Below, one piece after another: positions 34,712 to 45,372 of a DNA stretch of 64,000 bases (position 1 is the stretch's first letter; each line of letters opens with the position of its first letter). Made by a program: the position numbers and the translations under genes. The notes below the pieces were generated by a model. That model was not told the origin of the DNA and searched no databases. It saw only the letters and a list, made by a program, of their open reading frames with translations. Location: NCBI GenBank assembly GCA_963680875.1, contig OY804590.1:22506640-22570639 (forward strand), in the 5' to 3' direction. The stretch comes from Bathymodiolus brooksi (Eukaryota; Mollusca; Bivalvia; Mytilida; Modiolidae).

Positions 34712-36312
34712 TCCTAACTCATGCATGGTCGCTCTACCTTAGCACAGGTATGACTGCAGTTGTCCTAGATCACAAATGACCGCAATGCCCTAGCTCATGC
34801 ATGGTCGCTCTACCCTAGCACAGGTATGACTGCAGTTGTCCTAGATCACAAATGACCGCAATGCCCTAGCTCATGCATGGTCGCTCTACTCTAGCACAGG
34901 TATGACTGCAGTTGTCCTAGATCACAAATGACGGCAATGCCTAGCTCATGCATGGTCGCTCTACTCTAGCACAGGTATGACTGCAGTTGTCCTAGATCAC
35001 AAATGACCGCAATGCCCTAGCTCATACATGGTCGCTCTACCCTAGCACAGGTATGACTGCAGTTGTCCTAGATCACAAATGACCGCAATGCCCTAGCTCA
35101 TGCATGGTCGCTCTACCCTAGCACAGGTACGACTGCAGTTGTCCTAGATCACAAATGACCGCAATGCCCTAGCTCATGCATGGTCGCTCTACCCTAGCAC
35201 AGGTATGACTGCAGTTGTCCTAGATCACAAATGACCGCAATGCCCTAGCTCATGCATGGTCGCTCTACCCTAGCACAGGTATGACTGCAGTTGTCCTAGA
35301 TCACAAATGACCGCAATGCCCTAGCTCATGCATGGTCGCTCTACCCTAGCACAGGTATGACTGCAGTTGTCCTAGATCACAAATGACCGCAATGCCCTAG
35401 CTCATGCATGGTCGTTCTACCCTAGCACAGGTATGACTGCAGTTGTCCTATACTATAAATGACCGCAATGCCCTAGCTCATGCATGGTCGCTCTATCCTA
35501 GCACAGGTATGACTGCAGTTGTCCTAGATCAAAAATGACCACAATGCCCTAGCTCATGCATGGTCGCTCTACCCTAGCACAGGTATGACTGCAGTTGTCC
35601 TAGATCACAAATGACCGCAATGCCCTAGCTCATGCATGGTCGTTCTTACCTAGCACGGGTATGACTGCAGTTGTCCTAGATCACAAATGACCGCAATGCC
35701 CTAGCTCATGCAAGGTCGCTCTACCCTAGCACAGGTATGACTGCAGTTGTCCTAGATCACAAATGACCGCAATGTCCTAGCGCATTCATGGTCGCTCTAC
35801 CCTAGCACAGGTATGACTGCAGTTGTCCTAGATCACAAATGACCGCAATGCCCTAGCTCATGCATGGTCGCTCTACCCTAGCACAGGTATGACTGCAGTT
35901 GTCCTAGATCACAAATGACCGCAATGCCCTAGCTCATGCATGGTCGCTCTACCCTAGCACAGGTACGGCTGCAGTTGTCCTAGATCACAAATGACAGCAA
36001 TGTCCTAGCTCATGCATGGTCGCTCTACCCTAGCACAGGTATGACTGCAGTTGTCCTAGATCACAAATGACCGCAATGCCCTAGCTCATGCATGGTCGCT
36101 CTACCTTAGCACAGGTATGACGGCAGCTGTCCTAGATCACAAATGACTGCAATGCCCTAGCTCATGCATGGTCGATCTACCCTAGCACAGGTATGACTGC
36201 AGTTGTCCTAGATCACAAATGACCGCAATGCCCTAGCTCATGCATGGTCGCTCTACCCTAGCACAGGTATGACTGCAGTTGTCCTAGATCACTAATGACC
36301 GCACTGCCCTAG
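34712..36312. repeat. Satellite 2: 76-bp monomer, about 21 copies
   Basis: GCACAGGTATGACTGCAGTT recurs every 76 bp (34742, 34818 and onward). Each monomer is three related subunits of 25-26 bp that all start CCTAG: CCTAGCTCATGCATGGTCGC, CCTAGCACAGGTATGACTGC and CCTAGATCACAAATGACCGC. Copies differ by scattered substitutions and single-base indels. No coding potential. Sequence is unrelated to the array at 7.7-21 kb despite the same period. Confidence 0.96.
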
Positions 36313-36640
36313 CTCATGTATGAGCCTAGTACTCGCTTATCATTTCTGTACATCTAGCTGATACATCACCGTACTGCCTTAGCTCATGTACAACTGCAGT
36401 GCCCTAGCTCATGTAGGACTGCGCTAACCTAGCTCATGTATGAGTCTAGTACTCACTTATCATTTCAGTACACCTAGCTGATACATCACCGTACTGCCTT
36501 AGCTCATGTACAACTGCAGTGCCTTAGCTCATGTAGGACTGCGCTAACCTAGTTCATGCATGACTATAGTTCCCTAAACCCATGAATCACAGTATTATCC
36601 TAGCTCACATATGATTACAATGCGCAGGCTCGTGTATTTA
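36313..36640. repeat. Degenerate 25-bp repeats flanking satellite 2
   Basis: Loosely spaced CCTAGCTCATGTA-type subunits without the 76-bp trimer order. A larger unit from CCTAGCTCATGTATGAG occurs at 36308 and 36428, a 120-bp duplication. Looks like the ancestral or unhomogenised form of the array. Confidence 0.8.
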
Positions 36641-37204
36641 ACATTATCTTGTAAATTTATTGAACTATTTTCATCAATTTAATAATTTCATAACACTGCT
36701 ATGGGTACATTTTTTGACTATTTGTGATTATTCAAATCATACTGAAGCGGTTCATTTCGCCCTGACGGCAAGTGCTTCTGAAAACTACAGAGATTTAAGA
36801 AATGTTTCCATTCAAAAGAATCAGATTCTGGTCAACAAATGTAAAAACCATTGAAGTTCAATCCGGATGAAGTGGACTCTTTCTTACGAATAATTGTTAA
36901 TAATGGAATTTCGAGTTCAAAAAGGTCAGTGATTTTCCTCATTTCATGACGTCATTTACCACTCTAATAAGAGCCTCGATTACAAAGATCTTGTTCACAA
37001 AAGCCATAGGGCAAGCAACTTGTGATAAATATATAACTGTTATTAGCTGTTATAAAGTTATCTTTATCATGTATTAAAAGTACATTTACATACAAAAGTA
37101 CAAAATGGGGTTTAGTATTCTATAACTTTAATATGCAACATATGCACAATGTCAGAAAATATCAAATTCATCTGTACGAGCTTTAGAAACAGATAGAAAA
37201 ACCA
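36641..37204. other. No gene seen
   Basis: AT-rich, with a 64-codon ORF at 36660-36854 that has no recognisable feature. Confidence 0.4.
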
Positions 37205-37420
37205 GTGGAGCAAGAATTGCTTACCCTTCCAGAGCGCCAGTGTTCATCCCGATTATGTGTGTTGTTTCTATTGCTCATTCGTTTATTTCTGTGTAGTGTA
37301 TTGTGAATCAATGTTTTACTGTTTGTCCTTTTTCTTTTGTCATTGTATTGCCTGTCATTCTGCGATTTACGGCTTTTGATTTCTTCTTTGTTATCTTCAA
37401 ACTTTTCTTCCGAAAGTACT
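37205..37420 (+). mobile_element. B-family tail
   Basis: AGTGGAGCAAGAATTGCTTAC, CTGTTTGTCCTTTTTCTTTTG and CTGCGATTTACGGCTTTTGA match the B order. Confidence 0.6.
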
Positions 37421-37844
37421 TATACTTGCATTTGATTTCACATAAATAAATGTTCTAAATGAGACCAGACATCTGATCCTAAAAAGTAACATCCTTTATT
37501 AGGTTAAATTAACATTAGTATATATACATCTGGGTTAATAATAAGATTCTTAAAAGCTTTTTGTCATCTTTAGTGAAACCAGCAATATCAATAGATAGAA
37601 TTAATATACATCTTCAGTTAAATATTGAACACATGAGCCTACAATTTAGTGTTTATATATCTAGTGCCAATCCTTCATATGTCTTTTATACAATCTGATA
37701 TACTTCATCTAGAGAAGACTTAGTGTTATGATTATTATAGTGATTTAGTTATTACAATTTACAATTTCCAAGTCACGTGATTATCATTAAAACTAATGTT
37801 CTCCCCAATCCGGCATGTGTCTTAACCGGTTTTGCCTATCACTT
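37421..37844. other. No gene seen
   Basis: AT-rich sequence with no supported feature. Confidence 0.4.
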
Positions 37845-37908
37845 TCTTGCTCCCAAAACTTTTAAATTATTTTGCTTTCCAATCTTTTGGCTTGAGCATA
37901 TATGATGA
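37845..37908 (+). repeat. R-family repeat split by a MITE
   Basis: GCTTTCCAATCTTTTGGC and TTGAGCATATATGATGA are the left part of R. The right part (TATCAGAAACGCATCATG) resumes at about 38585, after a MITE and a tandem array. Confidence 0.6.
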
Positions 37909-38408
37909 CATCTTCGCTAGCCAAGGGTTACGATCCGCTCTACCCATCTTCACCCTTGGCATCGTTAGACGGATTTTCGAAGTCACACGATGACGGTTTA
38001 TATGTAATGGAGCTAGTGGTAGCTGCAACTAATCAGAACGCGCTTTACAAAAAGCACATGTTCTGTAGGAAAAATGTCAACAAACTAAAAATGCGTGTAC
38101 ATATAAAATAATGTTGTAAGTTTGAAATAAAAGCACTAGCTTACCATTGAATAACAGTATGAGCCTCGTCAAATCTTCGCTTGAAAATCAGTCATATTAT
38201 AATCTCGAGTCAATTTTAAGGGCATTCAAGCGAAAGGAAATGAAAGCCTCGCGTCGATTGGCTGAAAATGACATCATTACAAGGGGCGTAACTGTCAAAA
38301 TCCAGCAGGTGGCAGTGCGAGGGAATTACGAAAATCCGACTAACGATGCCAAGGGTGAAGATGAGTAGAGCGGATCGTAACCCTTAGCTAGCGAAGATAA
38401 TATGATGA
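37900..38408. mobile_element. 491-bp MITE with 9-bp target duplication
   Basis: The element runs 37909-38399. Terminal inverted repeats of about 75 bp begin ATCTTCGCTAGCCAAGGGTT on the left; the right end reads AACCCTTAGCTAGCGAAGAT. They continue through CGATCCGCTCTAC and CCTTGGCATCGTTAG. ATATGATGA is present immediately outside each end (37900-37908, 38400-38408). A 9-bp duplication suggests Mutator-like mobilisation, by family knowledge. The two 70-codon ORFs inside are not convincing genes. Confidence 0.85.
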
Positions 38409-38590
38409 TGGTTCTATCAGAACTCTTGGCTAGCGAAGATGATATGATGATGGTTCTATCAGAACTCTTGGCTAGCGAAGATAATATGATGATGGTTCTA
38501 TCAGAACTCTTGGCTAGCGAAGATGATATGATGATGATATGAGGATGATATGATGATGATATGAAGATGATATGATGATGGTTCTATCAG
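38400..38590. repeat. 42-bp tandem array containing a MITE end
   Basis: Units with GGTTCTATCAGAACTCTTGG and CTAGCGAAGATGATATG repeat every 42 bp (GTTCTATC at 38411 and 38453), followed by an irregular ATGATGATATGA-type run. Each unit joins R-repeat sequence to the outer end of the MITE. Confidence 0.85.
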
Positions 38591-38934
38591 AAACGCATCA
38601 TGTGTATTAAATTAGATATCTACGTTTTTATTTAACAATCTGCTTCCAGTTTACTTTTAAGAAGATTATTGAATTTATTAGGTCAACAGTGTTCTAGAAC
38701 ACATTCAATTAACAAGATATCAGTCGACTATGTTCAAGACAAATTCAGTCAACAATGTTTAAGAACATACTCAGTTAACAATGTTAAAGAACATAATCAA
38801 CTATCTTATAAAACATGTTCAATCTTATAAAACAAAGCTCTAGAACAAAGATGTATTCAGTAAACACGATTCAAAACATATTCAGTTAATCTTATAGAAC
38901 ATATTCAGTCAACATGGTTCATGAATGTATTCAG

Positions 38935-39935
38935 TCAACAAAGGAACCGCATCGGTGGCGTATTGGTTAGCGTGCTCGCCTCGAGTGCGGTAGATCGTGG
39001 GTTCGAGCCCCGGTCGGGTCAAACCAAAGACTATACAATTGGTATTTGTTGCTTCTCCGCCTGGCTCAGAATCAGGATTATGTGTCCGAGTGGAGCGACA
39101 TGTCTACCCACGGACTGCTTTTTTTTCTTTTTGTTTTCTTTTTATTTTGTGTTTTGATTTATTCAACTGAAACAAATATTTTTTTTTCAGTTTCAAAACG
39201 GTGCATGAAACTATTAAGAACCGAAAACCAACACATGCCATGCCACAACATTTAAGATAACATTTGCCAAAATATTCACTAGAATGCATAGCGCAATATA
39301 CAAAAAATGTATGCTACATATAATATATATACCTTACACAATTATTACTATATGAAAGTAATAAGACAATTTGGATGTTTAACGGAAAATTTGCCGACGA
39401 GGGAGACAATTCGGTGAATAACCCAAACATATTATATTATAATGTAGAGGGAGACAATAGGTTGTCGCCCGGTCTATGGCCCCTAACAATCGGAAGTGTG
39501 TTGAAAAAAAAATTCAGGCTGGTTCCGTAATTGTATTTTCTATACCGGAAATTATGTTGTTGTTTTCTGAAAAAAACCATTCAAATGATAGATATCTTAG
39601 AGTAGTTTCAGTATAATAAAACAGTTATTGTCTTCCCGTGAGGTGAACATCAAGTTGTCAACCCTTGTGAGGTTGCTTTCCCTCGGGCTAAAGCCCTCCA
39701 GGAAGACAACCACTCTCTGGTTGACAACTTTTGATGTACACCTCACGTGAAAGCACCCACGGACCGTTGATTCAGTGAGCTAGCACTATAAATATCCAAC
39801 TCAGCGTGTTAGTCTAGAACAAAGCGGACCTCATTATCATCTCATTGAAATTTAACTTGTTCTCGCCATGATGTAGCTGAATAATTGCTGAATTGGTGTT
39901 AAACAACAATCACTCACTCACTCAATCAACAAAGG
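38935..39935 (+). mobile_element. S1 SINE with target duplication, itself interrupted
   Basis: TCAACAAAGG flanks the element at 38935-38944 and 39926-39935. The head is CATCGGTGGCGTATTGGTTAG with a clear B box (GGGTTCGAGCCC); the middle is TTGTTGCTTCTCCGCC and CGACATGTCTACCCACGGAC; the end is GTGTTAAACAACAATCACTC. Removing the inserted 39116-39754 segment and one duplicate leaves about 332 bp, which defines the full S1 length. Confidence 0.88.
39106..39764. mobile_element. 639-bp insertion inside the S1 SINE, hairpin at one end
   Basis: ACCCACGGAC is present at 39106-39115 and 39755-39764, directly flanking the insert 39116-39754; SINE sequence is continuous once it is removed. The right end (39633-39750) is an imperfect palindrome: GTGAGGTGAACATCAAG and GTTGTCAACC pair with GGTTGACAAC and GATGTACACCTCAC around CCCTCGGGCTAAAGCCCTCC. 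No ORF. Class unknown. Confidence 0.8.
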
Positions 39936-40110
39936 TCAAGAACATATTCATTCAACAATATTATGAAACTTATTCAGGCAATGCGGTTCTAGAACATATT
40001 CAGTCTACAAAATTGTAGAACATATTCAGTTAACATGGTCTAAAACATATTCGTTCAACAACATTATGAAACATGTCCTGTCAAAATTCTATAATATATT
40101 CATTCAACAA

Positions 40111-40749
40111 GATTGAAGACTAGGTTCACCTAGCAATACATTATATATCAGCTATATTTATGGAAATCTTAGCAATTCAAAGATGGAACCGGTGTATCTA
40201 AAAATGATATATAGCATCAAGTAGGCATGATCAGCAACTGGTTGCCACAAATAACTCGTTTTTCATTTTCCATGAACCTTTCTGTCAACTTTACAATTTA
40301 CTTTTAATTTGCGCGTTCGTGAACTTTTGACATTAGTTTTAAGATTTCTAGGAAAAATAGATTTATATTTTCACCAATCGAATGATCTATATTTTAGAAA
40401 GGAAATTATCCCTCAAATACTAAACCACTCTTTACGAATAACATTCTTTTTTAAATAGGAGTAATAAATCTAAAAGTCACAAATTTAAACTTAAAAGCTT
40501 TTTTAACAACAATAAAATAAAACCTGTATGAGATATGCCTCCTTTATTAGATCTTTGTAAGTTGAAATATTTTTTAGTAAACAGGATTTCTATGTTAATA
40601 CAATAAGTAAATGTTCTCAACGATAGCCTTGGTATAAAAACTTGTTTTTGCATAAAAGTTATTTAATGGCATAACACAAATCATCGCTAGTTCAGTTGCA
40701 TAATTTATCACGTTTCGTCTCCCAAATATTCGCTACAGCATGTGTAATC
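40111..40749. other. No gene seen
   Basis: AT-rich sequence with no supported ORF or repeat. Confidence 0.4.
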
Positions 40750-41180
40750 ACAAGTAGAGAAGTTTAAAGATATCAAAATGATAGTCAGAAGGTATCCATT
40801 GAAGAAGAACAGACAATACAATGGTCAGAAGGTATCCATTGAAGAAGAACAGACAATACAATGGTCAGAAGGTATCCATTGAAGAAGAACAGACAATACA
40901 ATGGTCAGAAGGTATCCATTGAAGAAGGACAGACAATACAATGGTCAGAAGGTATCCATTGAAGAAGGACAGACAATACAATAGTCAGAAGGTATCCATT
41001 GAAGAATGACAGACAATACAATAGTCAGAAGGTATCCATTGAAGAAGGACAGACAATACAATGGCCAAAAGAAAAGGAACAACCAATGTTTAACAAAAGA
41101 AAACTAAAAATTGAGCAACACGAACACCACTACAATCCGAGGTTCAGCATTCGATTAAACATAAACTTTCTCTTCGACAC
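40750..41180 (-). mobile_element. B-family tail carrying a 40-bp tandem array
   Basis: The reverse complement of the B core is visible at the right (GGACAGACAATACAATGGCC, AAAACTAAAAATTGAGCAAC, ACACCACTACAATCCGAGG). The left half is occupied by the tandem array. Confidence 0.6.
40784..41062. repeat. 40-bp tandem repeat, about 7 copies
   Basis: CAGAAGGTATCCATTGAAGA then AGAACAGACAATACAATGGT repeats at exactly 40 bp, with GAAGAAGAAC, GAAGAAGGAC and GAAGAATGAC variants. Derived from the B tail. Confidence 0.92.
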
Positions 41181-41749
41181 GTTTATTTGGAAAAGTGGTA
41201 AACATGGTAGAAAACTCATAACATAACTGACATTCAATAAAACGAAGTGCACCCAGTCCTTACTGTTATAAAACTTTCGAGTACTAATTCCGTTTCATAC
41301 TTGTACTTAGGGTTCATCTATATATTGAGTACAGTGGTCATGTTCGTCGTCTTCGGGAAGGAGTACAAAATTGCACTCGCAAGTTATTAATATATTTTTT
41401 CTAGAAGTGTTCTTTGCAAGTTGTATGAAGGGCACTATTCAAAAGAACAGAAATTCTAGCCGCTAAATATTTCCGATAGACCTCGATACGAAACGTAATG
41501 ATAAAGTCTTTTGTGTAATTCAGTATGGCGGTATAAAGTGGTACTCTGGTAATACAGTGATTTTACATTTAAAGATGCTATTGATGGGAACCCGCATTAT
41601 TGAAACATATAACACATAGTTTCTCCTCTGTGCTCGACAACTCTGACAAAAGCGTTCACCAGTTGTATGGGACTATTCAAATAAACTACTATCTGATCGA
41701 ACATGAAAAAAATGAGTATCTTGTATATGGAATATGCCACACGAAATAC
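41181..41749. other. No gene confirmed
   Basis: An ORF beginning at 41600 runs into the RT remnant at 41750. Its first 50 codons match no RT block I recognise and may be fortuitous or foreign sequence fused by rearrangement. Confidence 0.35.
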
Positions 41750-41878
41750 AACTTGTTGCTGCAAACAAAGAAACTATTGAAGCAAGGGTTCCTAGCAGTT
41801 AAGTTGAAGCCAGCACTTCGAAAGTTTTACGGTCGCCACAATGACTTCGTTAACCGTTACGGAATGCCTGTGTCATAA
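41750..41878 (+). pseudogene. C-terminal scrap of a PLE-like reverse transcriptase
   Basis: KKLLKQGFLAVKLKPALRKF then YGRHNDFVNRYGMPVS, followed by TAA, parallels the LLDQGYKKNRLIRSLKKF and RYQYLVEIYSVS end of the RT at 47.3-48.0 kb. Only about 40 codons remain, and the B tail follows directly. Palm-domain motifs are absent. Confidence 0.7.
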
Positions 41879-42180
41879 ATGACTACGGATATGTTCCGTT
41901 TGTCGTCGTCACAATCCGATCCTTTCATCATTCATGACTTATCACCAGATTTGTAACAAGAGTACGGATGTCACTAGTGGAGCAGAACCTGCTTATCCGT
42001 TCGGATCCCTTGAATTCAAACCAGGATTTTAGTGGGGTTCGATGTGCTCAGTCTTTAGTTTTCTATGACGTATTTTGTAGATCATTGTTTATTCTTTTTC
42101 CTTTGGTCAATTGCACTGTCTGTCTTTCTTCGAATTGCGGCTTCTGATTATATCTTCGAGTTTTTCCTGTAGAAGTTCCT
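41879..42180 (+). mobile_element. B-family tail attached to an RT remnant
   Basis: ATGACTACGGATATGTTCCG, CTAGTGGAGCAGAACCTGC, TTTTAGTGGGGTTCGATGTG and TGTCTGTCTTTCTTCGAATT follow in B order. The same junction of RT end and tail occurs at 50.2 kb, which ties family B to an RT element. Confidence 0.75.
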
Positions 42181-42274
42181 AATGAACACCGGTGTGCTCG
42201 ATGAGGTGGTTAGTGGTTCCTTCCAAGGAAGAATTTTGGTTCATTATCCATTATATATTCTCTATCTCCTATTT

Positions 42275-42372
42275 ATGATGATGACATCTTTCACCCCTTG
42301 ACCCATCCCATGCTTGGTGTGTGTTATCTTTCACCCCTTGACCCATCCCATGCTTGGTGTGTGTTATCTTTT
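42275..42372. repeat. 42-bp direct duplication
   Basis: TCTTTCACCCCTTGACCCAT then CCCATGCTTGGTGTGTGTTA occurs twice in direct succession. Confidence 0.9.
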
Positions 42373-42589
42373 ACCTACATGTCTTGTTTATATACTTGTT
42401 CTCGACATCAGCATAGCTGAAATACTGCTCACGTGACATCAAACACAACAAACAATCAACCAATAATTTCAAGGTTTAATAAATCAACAACAAATCAACA
42501 ATCATTTAATGTTTAAGAAAAAAAACTACTGTTCTCGAGGTTGCTTGGCCGTCAAGTATGGAGAAGGAGTGATATTGTATTTAATTAAA
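42373..42589. other. No gene; possible SINE 3' end
   Basis: CTCGACATCAGCATAGCTGA then ACTGCTCACGTGACATCAAACAC resembles a decayed SINE end; nothing else is supported. Confidence 0.35.
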
Positions 42590-42690
42590 ACGTAAATATC
42601 AAATTCAGTTCACACAACGCGGTGCTGGAATAACCTTCATCAAGTACGCTCAAGGTCAAAGTATTTGAAAGTTAAATAAGTCTTTGGGAG
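42590..42690 (-). repeat. R-family repeat
   Basis: AAACGTAAATATCAAATTCAG, CGGTGCTGGAATAACCTTCA and TCAAGTACGCTCAAGGTC form the reverse complement of R. Confidence 0.7.
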
Positions 42691-42844
42691 CAACACAAAC
42701 TTTAACTGGACAGACAGAATCAGCTAAGCTTGAGGGGTCTTAGATTCAATAATAATTAACATGATTTAGGGACTTTAAATTTCTATTAAAAATATGTCTT
42801 AATAAAAAAAGGTTCACGTCAGTGCCGAAGAACTAACGTTTGTT

Positions 42845-42985
42845 GAGGACCATCGTGGTCGTAATCGTATGGTGGTTGGATTTATAAGTACCTGTGCCAT
42901 CAGTGCCTATCACAACTAGCGTTGTCGGTTCGAATACCGATCATGGCGAGGTGTACTCTATACAACATTATGTGATAGAGTTTTC
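42845..42985 (+). mobile_element. S2 SINE, 5' half
   Basis: CATCGTGGTCGTAATCGTATG, AGCGTTGTCGGTTCGAATAC, GGCGAGGTGTACTCTATACA. The body after GTGATAGAG is missing and a remnant TTAACACCA end follows, so an internal deletion is likely. Confidence 0.65.
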
Positions 42986-43317
42986 TTAACACCACAATAA
43001 TAACCCCTAATACTAAACCTTTCTTGTCGTTATTTTCTTTTCTGTCAGAATATTTCAGTTGTCCTACTTTTATATTAGTTGAACTAATAATTGTGTGACC
43101 GACTTGTCAGTTCATTTCAATATCACGATTTGTTTACAATCACTTCCTCTTAATTTATTGTATCAATTCAATTTTGTATAATAAGATTATACGAAAAACT
43201 ACTTTTAAACACAGCAATGATTGAAATATCAAATTATGATTTAAGGTTTGCTGAAATTTTCGATCAAACAGTAACGAAGTTAAATTCTAGACTTGTTGTT
43301 GTAAATCTTACATTGAA
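42986..43317. other. No gene seen
   Basis: AT-rich spacer. Confidence 0.35.
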
Positions 43318-43400
43318 ATAAAAACGTAGATATCAAGATTAGTTCCCACGACGCATTTCTGGAATAAACTTCATTAGGTACACTCAACACGTCACAAGAT
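43318..43400 (-). repeat. R-family repeat
   Basis: AAAAACGTAGATATCAAGAT, CACGACGCATTTCTGGAATA and TTCATTAGGTACACTC. Confidence 0.7.
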
Positions 43401-43494
43401 TGAAAAAAAAAATCATCTAAAAATCTCAACTATGCCTGAGGGAATTTCACAGTGCTGAGATAACATGTCAAAATTATTCAGACTGGTTCTTAAA

Positions 43495-44060
43495 ATAAAA
43501 ACGTAGATATAAAATGTAGTACACACGACGTGTTTCTGGAATAACCTTCATCAGGTACGCTCAGAATAACCTTCGTCAGGTACGCTCAGAATAACCTTCA
43601 TCAGGTATGCTCAGAATAACCTTCGTCAGGCACGCTCAGAATAACCTTCGTCAGGTACGCTCAAAGAATAACCTTCATCGGGTACGCTCAGAATAACCTT
43701 CATCAGGTACGCTCAGAATAACCTTCGTCAGGTACGCTCAGAATAACCTTCGTCAGGTACGCTCAGAATAACCTTCGTCAGGTACGCTCAGAATAACCTT
43801 CATCAGGTACGCTCTGAATAACCTTCGTCAGGTACGCTCAGAATAACCTTCGTCAGGTACGCTCAGAATAACCTTCGTCAGGTACGCTCAGAATAACCTT
43901 CGTCAGGTACGCTCAGAATAACCTTCGTCAGGTACGCTCAGAATAACCTTCGTCAGGTACGCTCAGAATAACCTTCGTCAGGTACGCTCAGAATAACCTT
44001 CGTCAGGTACGCTCAGAATAACCTTCGTCAGGTACGCTCAAAATCGAAAGATTGGAAAGC
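43495..44060 (-). repeat. R-family repeat expanded into a 25-bp array, about 20 copies
   Basis: The R edge (AAAACGTAGATATAAAATG, CACGACGTGTTTCTGG) leads into GAATAACCTTCGTCAGGTAC plus GCTCA, repeated every 25 bp with CGTCAGG/CATCAGG variants. The other R edge (AAAATCGAAAGATTGGAAAG) closes the array at about 44040. Confidence 0.93.
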
Positions 44061-44084
44061 CAAATAATTTGATGTTTTTGGGAT

Positions 44085-44600
44085 CATTAAAACCAAATCA
44101 ACGTCAGATAATACCGCAAGGGCAATAAAACATTCACAATCCAGAGAAACTGGCGACATAAGGTACACAAGACGGAGAAACTGGCGACATAAGGTACACA
44201 AGACGGAGAAACTGGCGACATAAGGTACACAAGACGGAGAAACTGGCGACATAAGGTACACAAGACGGAGAAACTGGCGACATAAGGTACACAAGACGGA
44301 GAAACTGGCGACATAAGGTACACAAGACGGAGAAACTGGCGACATAAGGTACACAAGACGGAGAAACTGGCGACATAAGGTACACAAGACGGAGAAACTG
44401 GCGACATAAGGTACACAAGACGGAGAAACTGGCGACATAAGGTACACAATCCAGAGAAACTGGCGACATAAGGTACACAAGACGGAGAAAAACAAAACAA
44501 AACACACAACAAAATAAAATTATGTGTTGGACACCACTTTACACAAACAAACACAAATAAGGTAAATAAGCCCCCCTACAAGCAACCAATGAAATGTTAA
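44085..44600 (-). mobile_element. C-family tail expanded into a 31-bp array
   Basis: C-tail pieces CAATCCAGAGAAACTGGCGA, TGTGTTGGACACCACTTTAC and CCCCCCTACAAGCAACC enclose about ten copies of GACGGAGAAACTGGCGACAT plus AAGGTACACAA (31 bp, 44165-44480). Confidence 0.9.
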
Positions 44601-44604
44601 TGAT

Positions 44605-44735
44605 TATCATTTGGGATTCTCAACTAGGCTCTCATGGTATGTTAGTGTTTATAATTTGGGATTCTAAGCTAGGCTCTCATGGTATGTTAGTGTTTATAAT
44701 TTGGGATTCTCAACTAAGCTCTCATGGTATGTTTT
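44605..44735. repeat. 45-bp tandem repeat, about 3 copies
   Basis: GTTAGTGTTTATAATTTGGG then ATTCTAAGCTAGGCTCTCAT plus GGTAT; the first copy is slightly diverged. Confidence 0.88.
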
Positions 44736-44834
44736 TTGTTTTTTCTGATCTTTAATACAATGATGTTTATCGAACCTTACAAATACTTTTAAATTACATC
44801 GTGACAGACAAATGTGATTTGGAGGAGGGTGGGA

Positions 44835-45070
44835 GGTCAAAAGATTAAATCGAATAAGGACAGACAATAAAATAGCCATATGACAACGGACATGCAATTT
44901 ACAGAGCATTACACAGAGAACTAAAGATCGCGCACACGAATCCTGATATAACAGGGATTGAACTCAGGTGCTACATAATAGTAAGACGTTCCTGATCCAA
45001 TATTGGCACCCATCGTGTTACGCTTGTTACAAACCCCGTGATAAGTCATGAATAAGAAGAGGAAGGAACT
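44835..45070 (-). mobile_element. B-family tail including its RT-proximal part
   Basis: AAGGACAGACAATAAAATAGCC, AACTAAAGATCGCGCACACG, CGTGTTACGCTTGTTACAAA and GTGATAAGTCATGAATAAG are reverse complements of the B tail and its RT-proximal segment (compare TCATTCATGACTTATCACC at 41929-41947). Confidence 0.6.
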
Positions 45071-45194
45071 CCTTTAGAGATAGAACGAATTTGAATTAAT
45101 GGCCATGGATAGTGGTGTTAGTTAGGTCAGTGGTCAGAAGTCGACAACCTTAACCAGACCAGACAGTCATGCTATCTTTCGGGATTCTCAACTT

Positions 45195-45372
45195 ATCTTG
45201 TCCTCATTCGTATTGTTAGCTATTTCTAATTGTCTTTAATGAAAACCCCCAAGTAAGACCTCATTCGTATTGTTAGCTATTTCTAATTGTCTTTAATGAA
45301 AACCCCCAAGTAAGACCTCATTCGTATTGTTAGCTATTTCTAATTGTCTTTAATGAAAACCCCCAAGTAAGA
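45195..45372. repeat. 57-bp tandem repeat, 3 copies
   Basis: CTCATTCGTATTGTTAGCTA, TTTCTAATTGTCTTTAATGA, AAACCCCCAAGTAAGA; all three copies are nearly identical. Confidence 0.92.

Larger units (their letters stand above)
38685..40110. repeat. Degenerate minisatellite around GAACATATTCAGTCAACA
   Basis: Many imperfect 25-30-bp units built on AGAACATATTCAGTCAACA and AATGTTCTA occur on both sides of a SINE (38685-38940 and 39936-40110). The array was split by the S1 insertion. Confidence 0.8.

Noticed and set aside
37902..38368. Two ORFs (69 and 73 codons) as small genes
   Set aside because: Both lie inside a MITE and overlap its inverted repeats; no recognisable domain.
38945..39025. Genuine tRNA gene at the S1 head
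   Set aside because: The tRNA-like part is followed by a fixed SINE body and tail, and the whole is flanked by target duplications.
44028..44554. Three overlapping 120-159-codon minus-strand ORFs with Cys/Leu/Val repeats
   Set aside because: A 31-bp tandem repeat without stops is open in all three frames and yields a 31-residue cycle in each; it is a repeat artefact.
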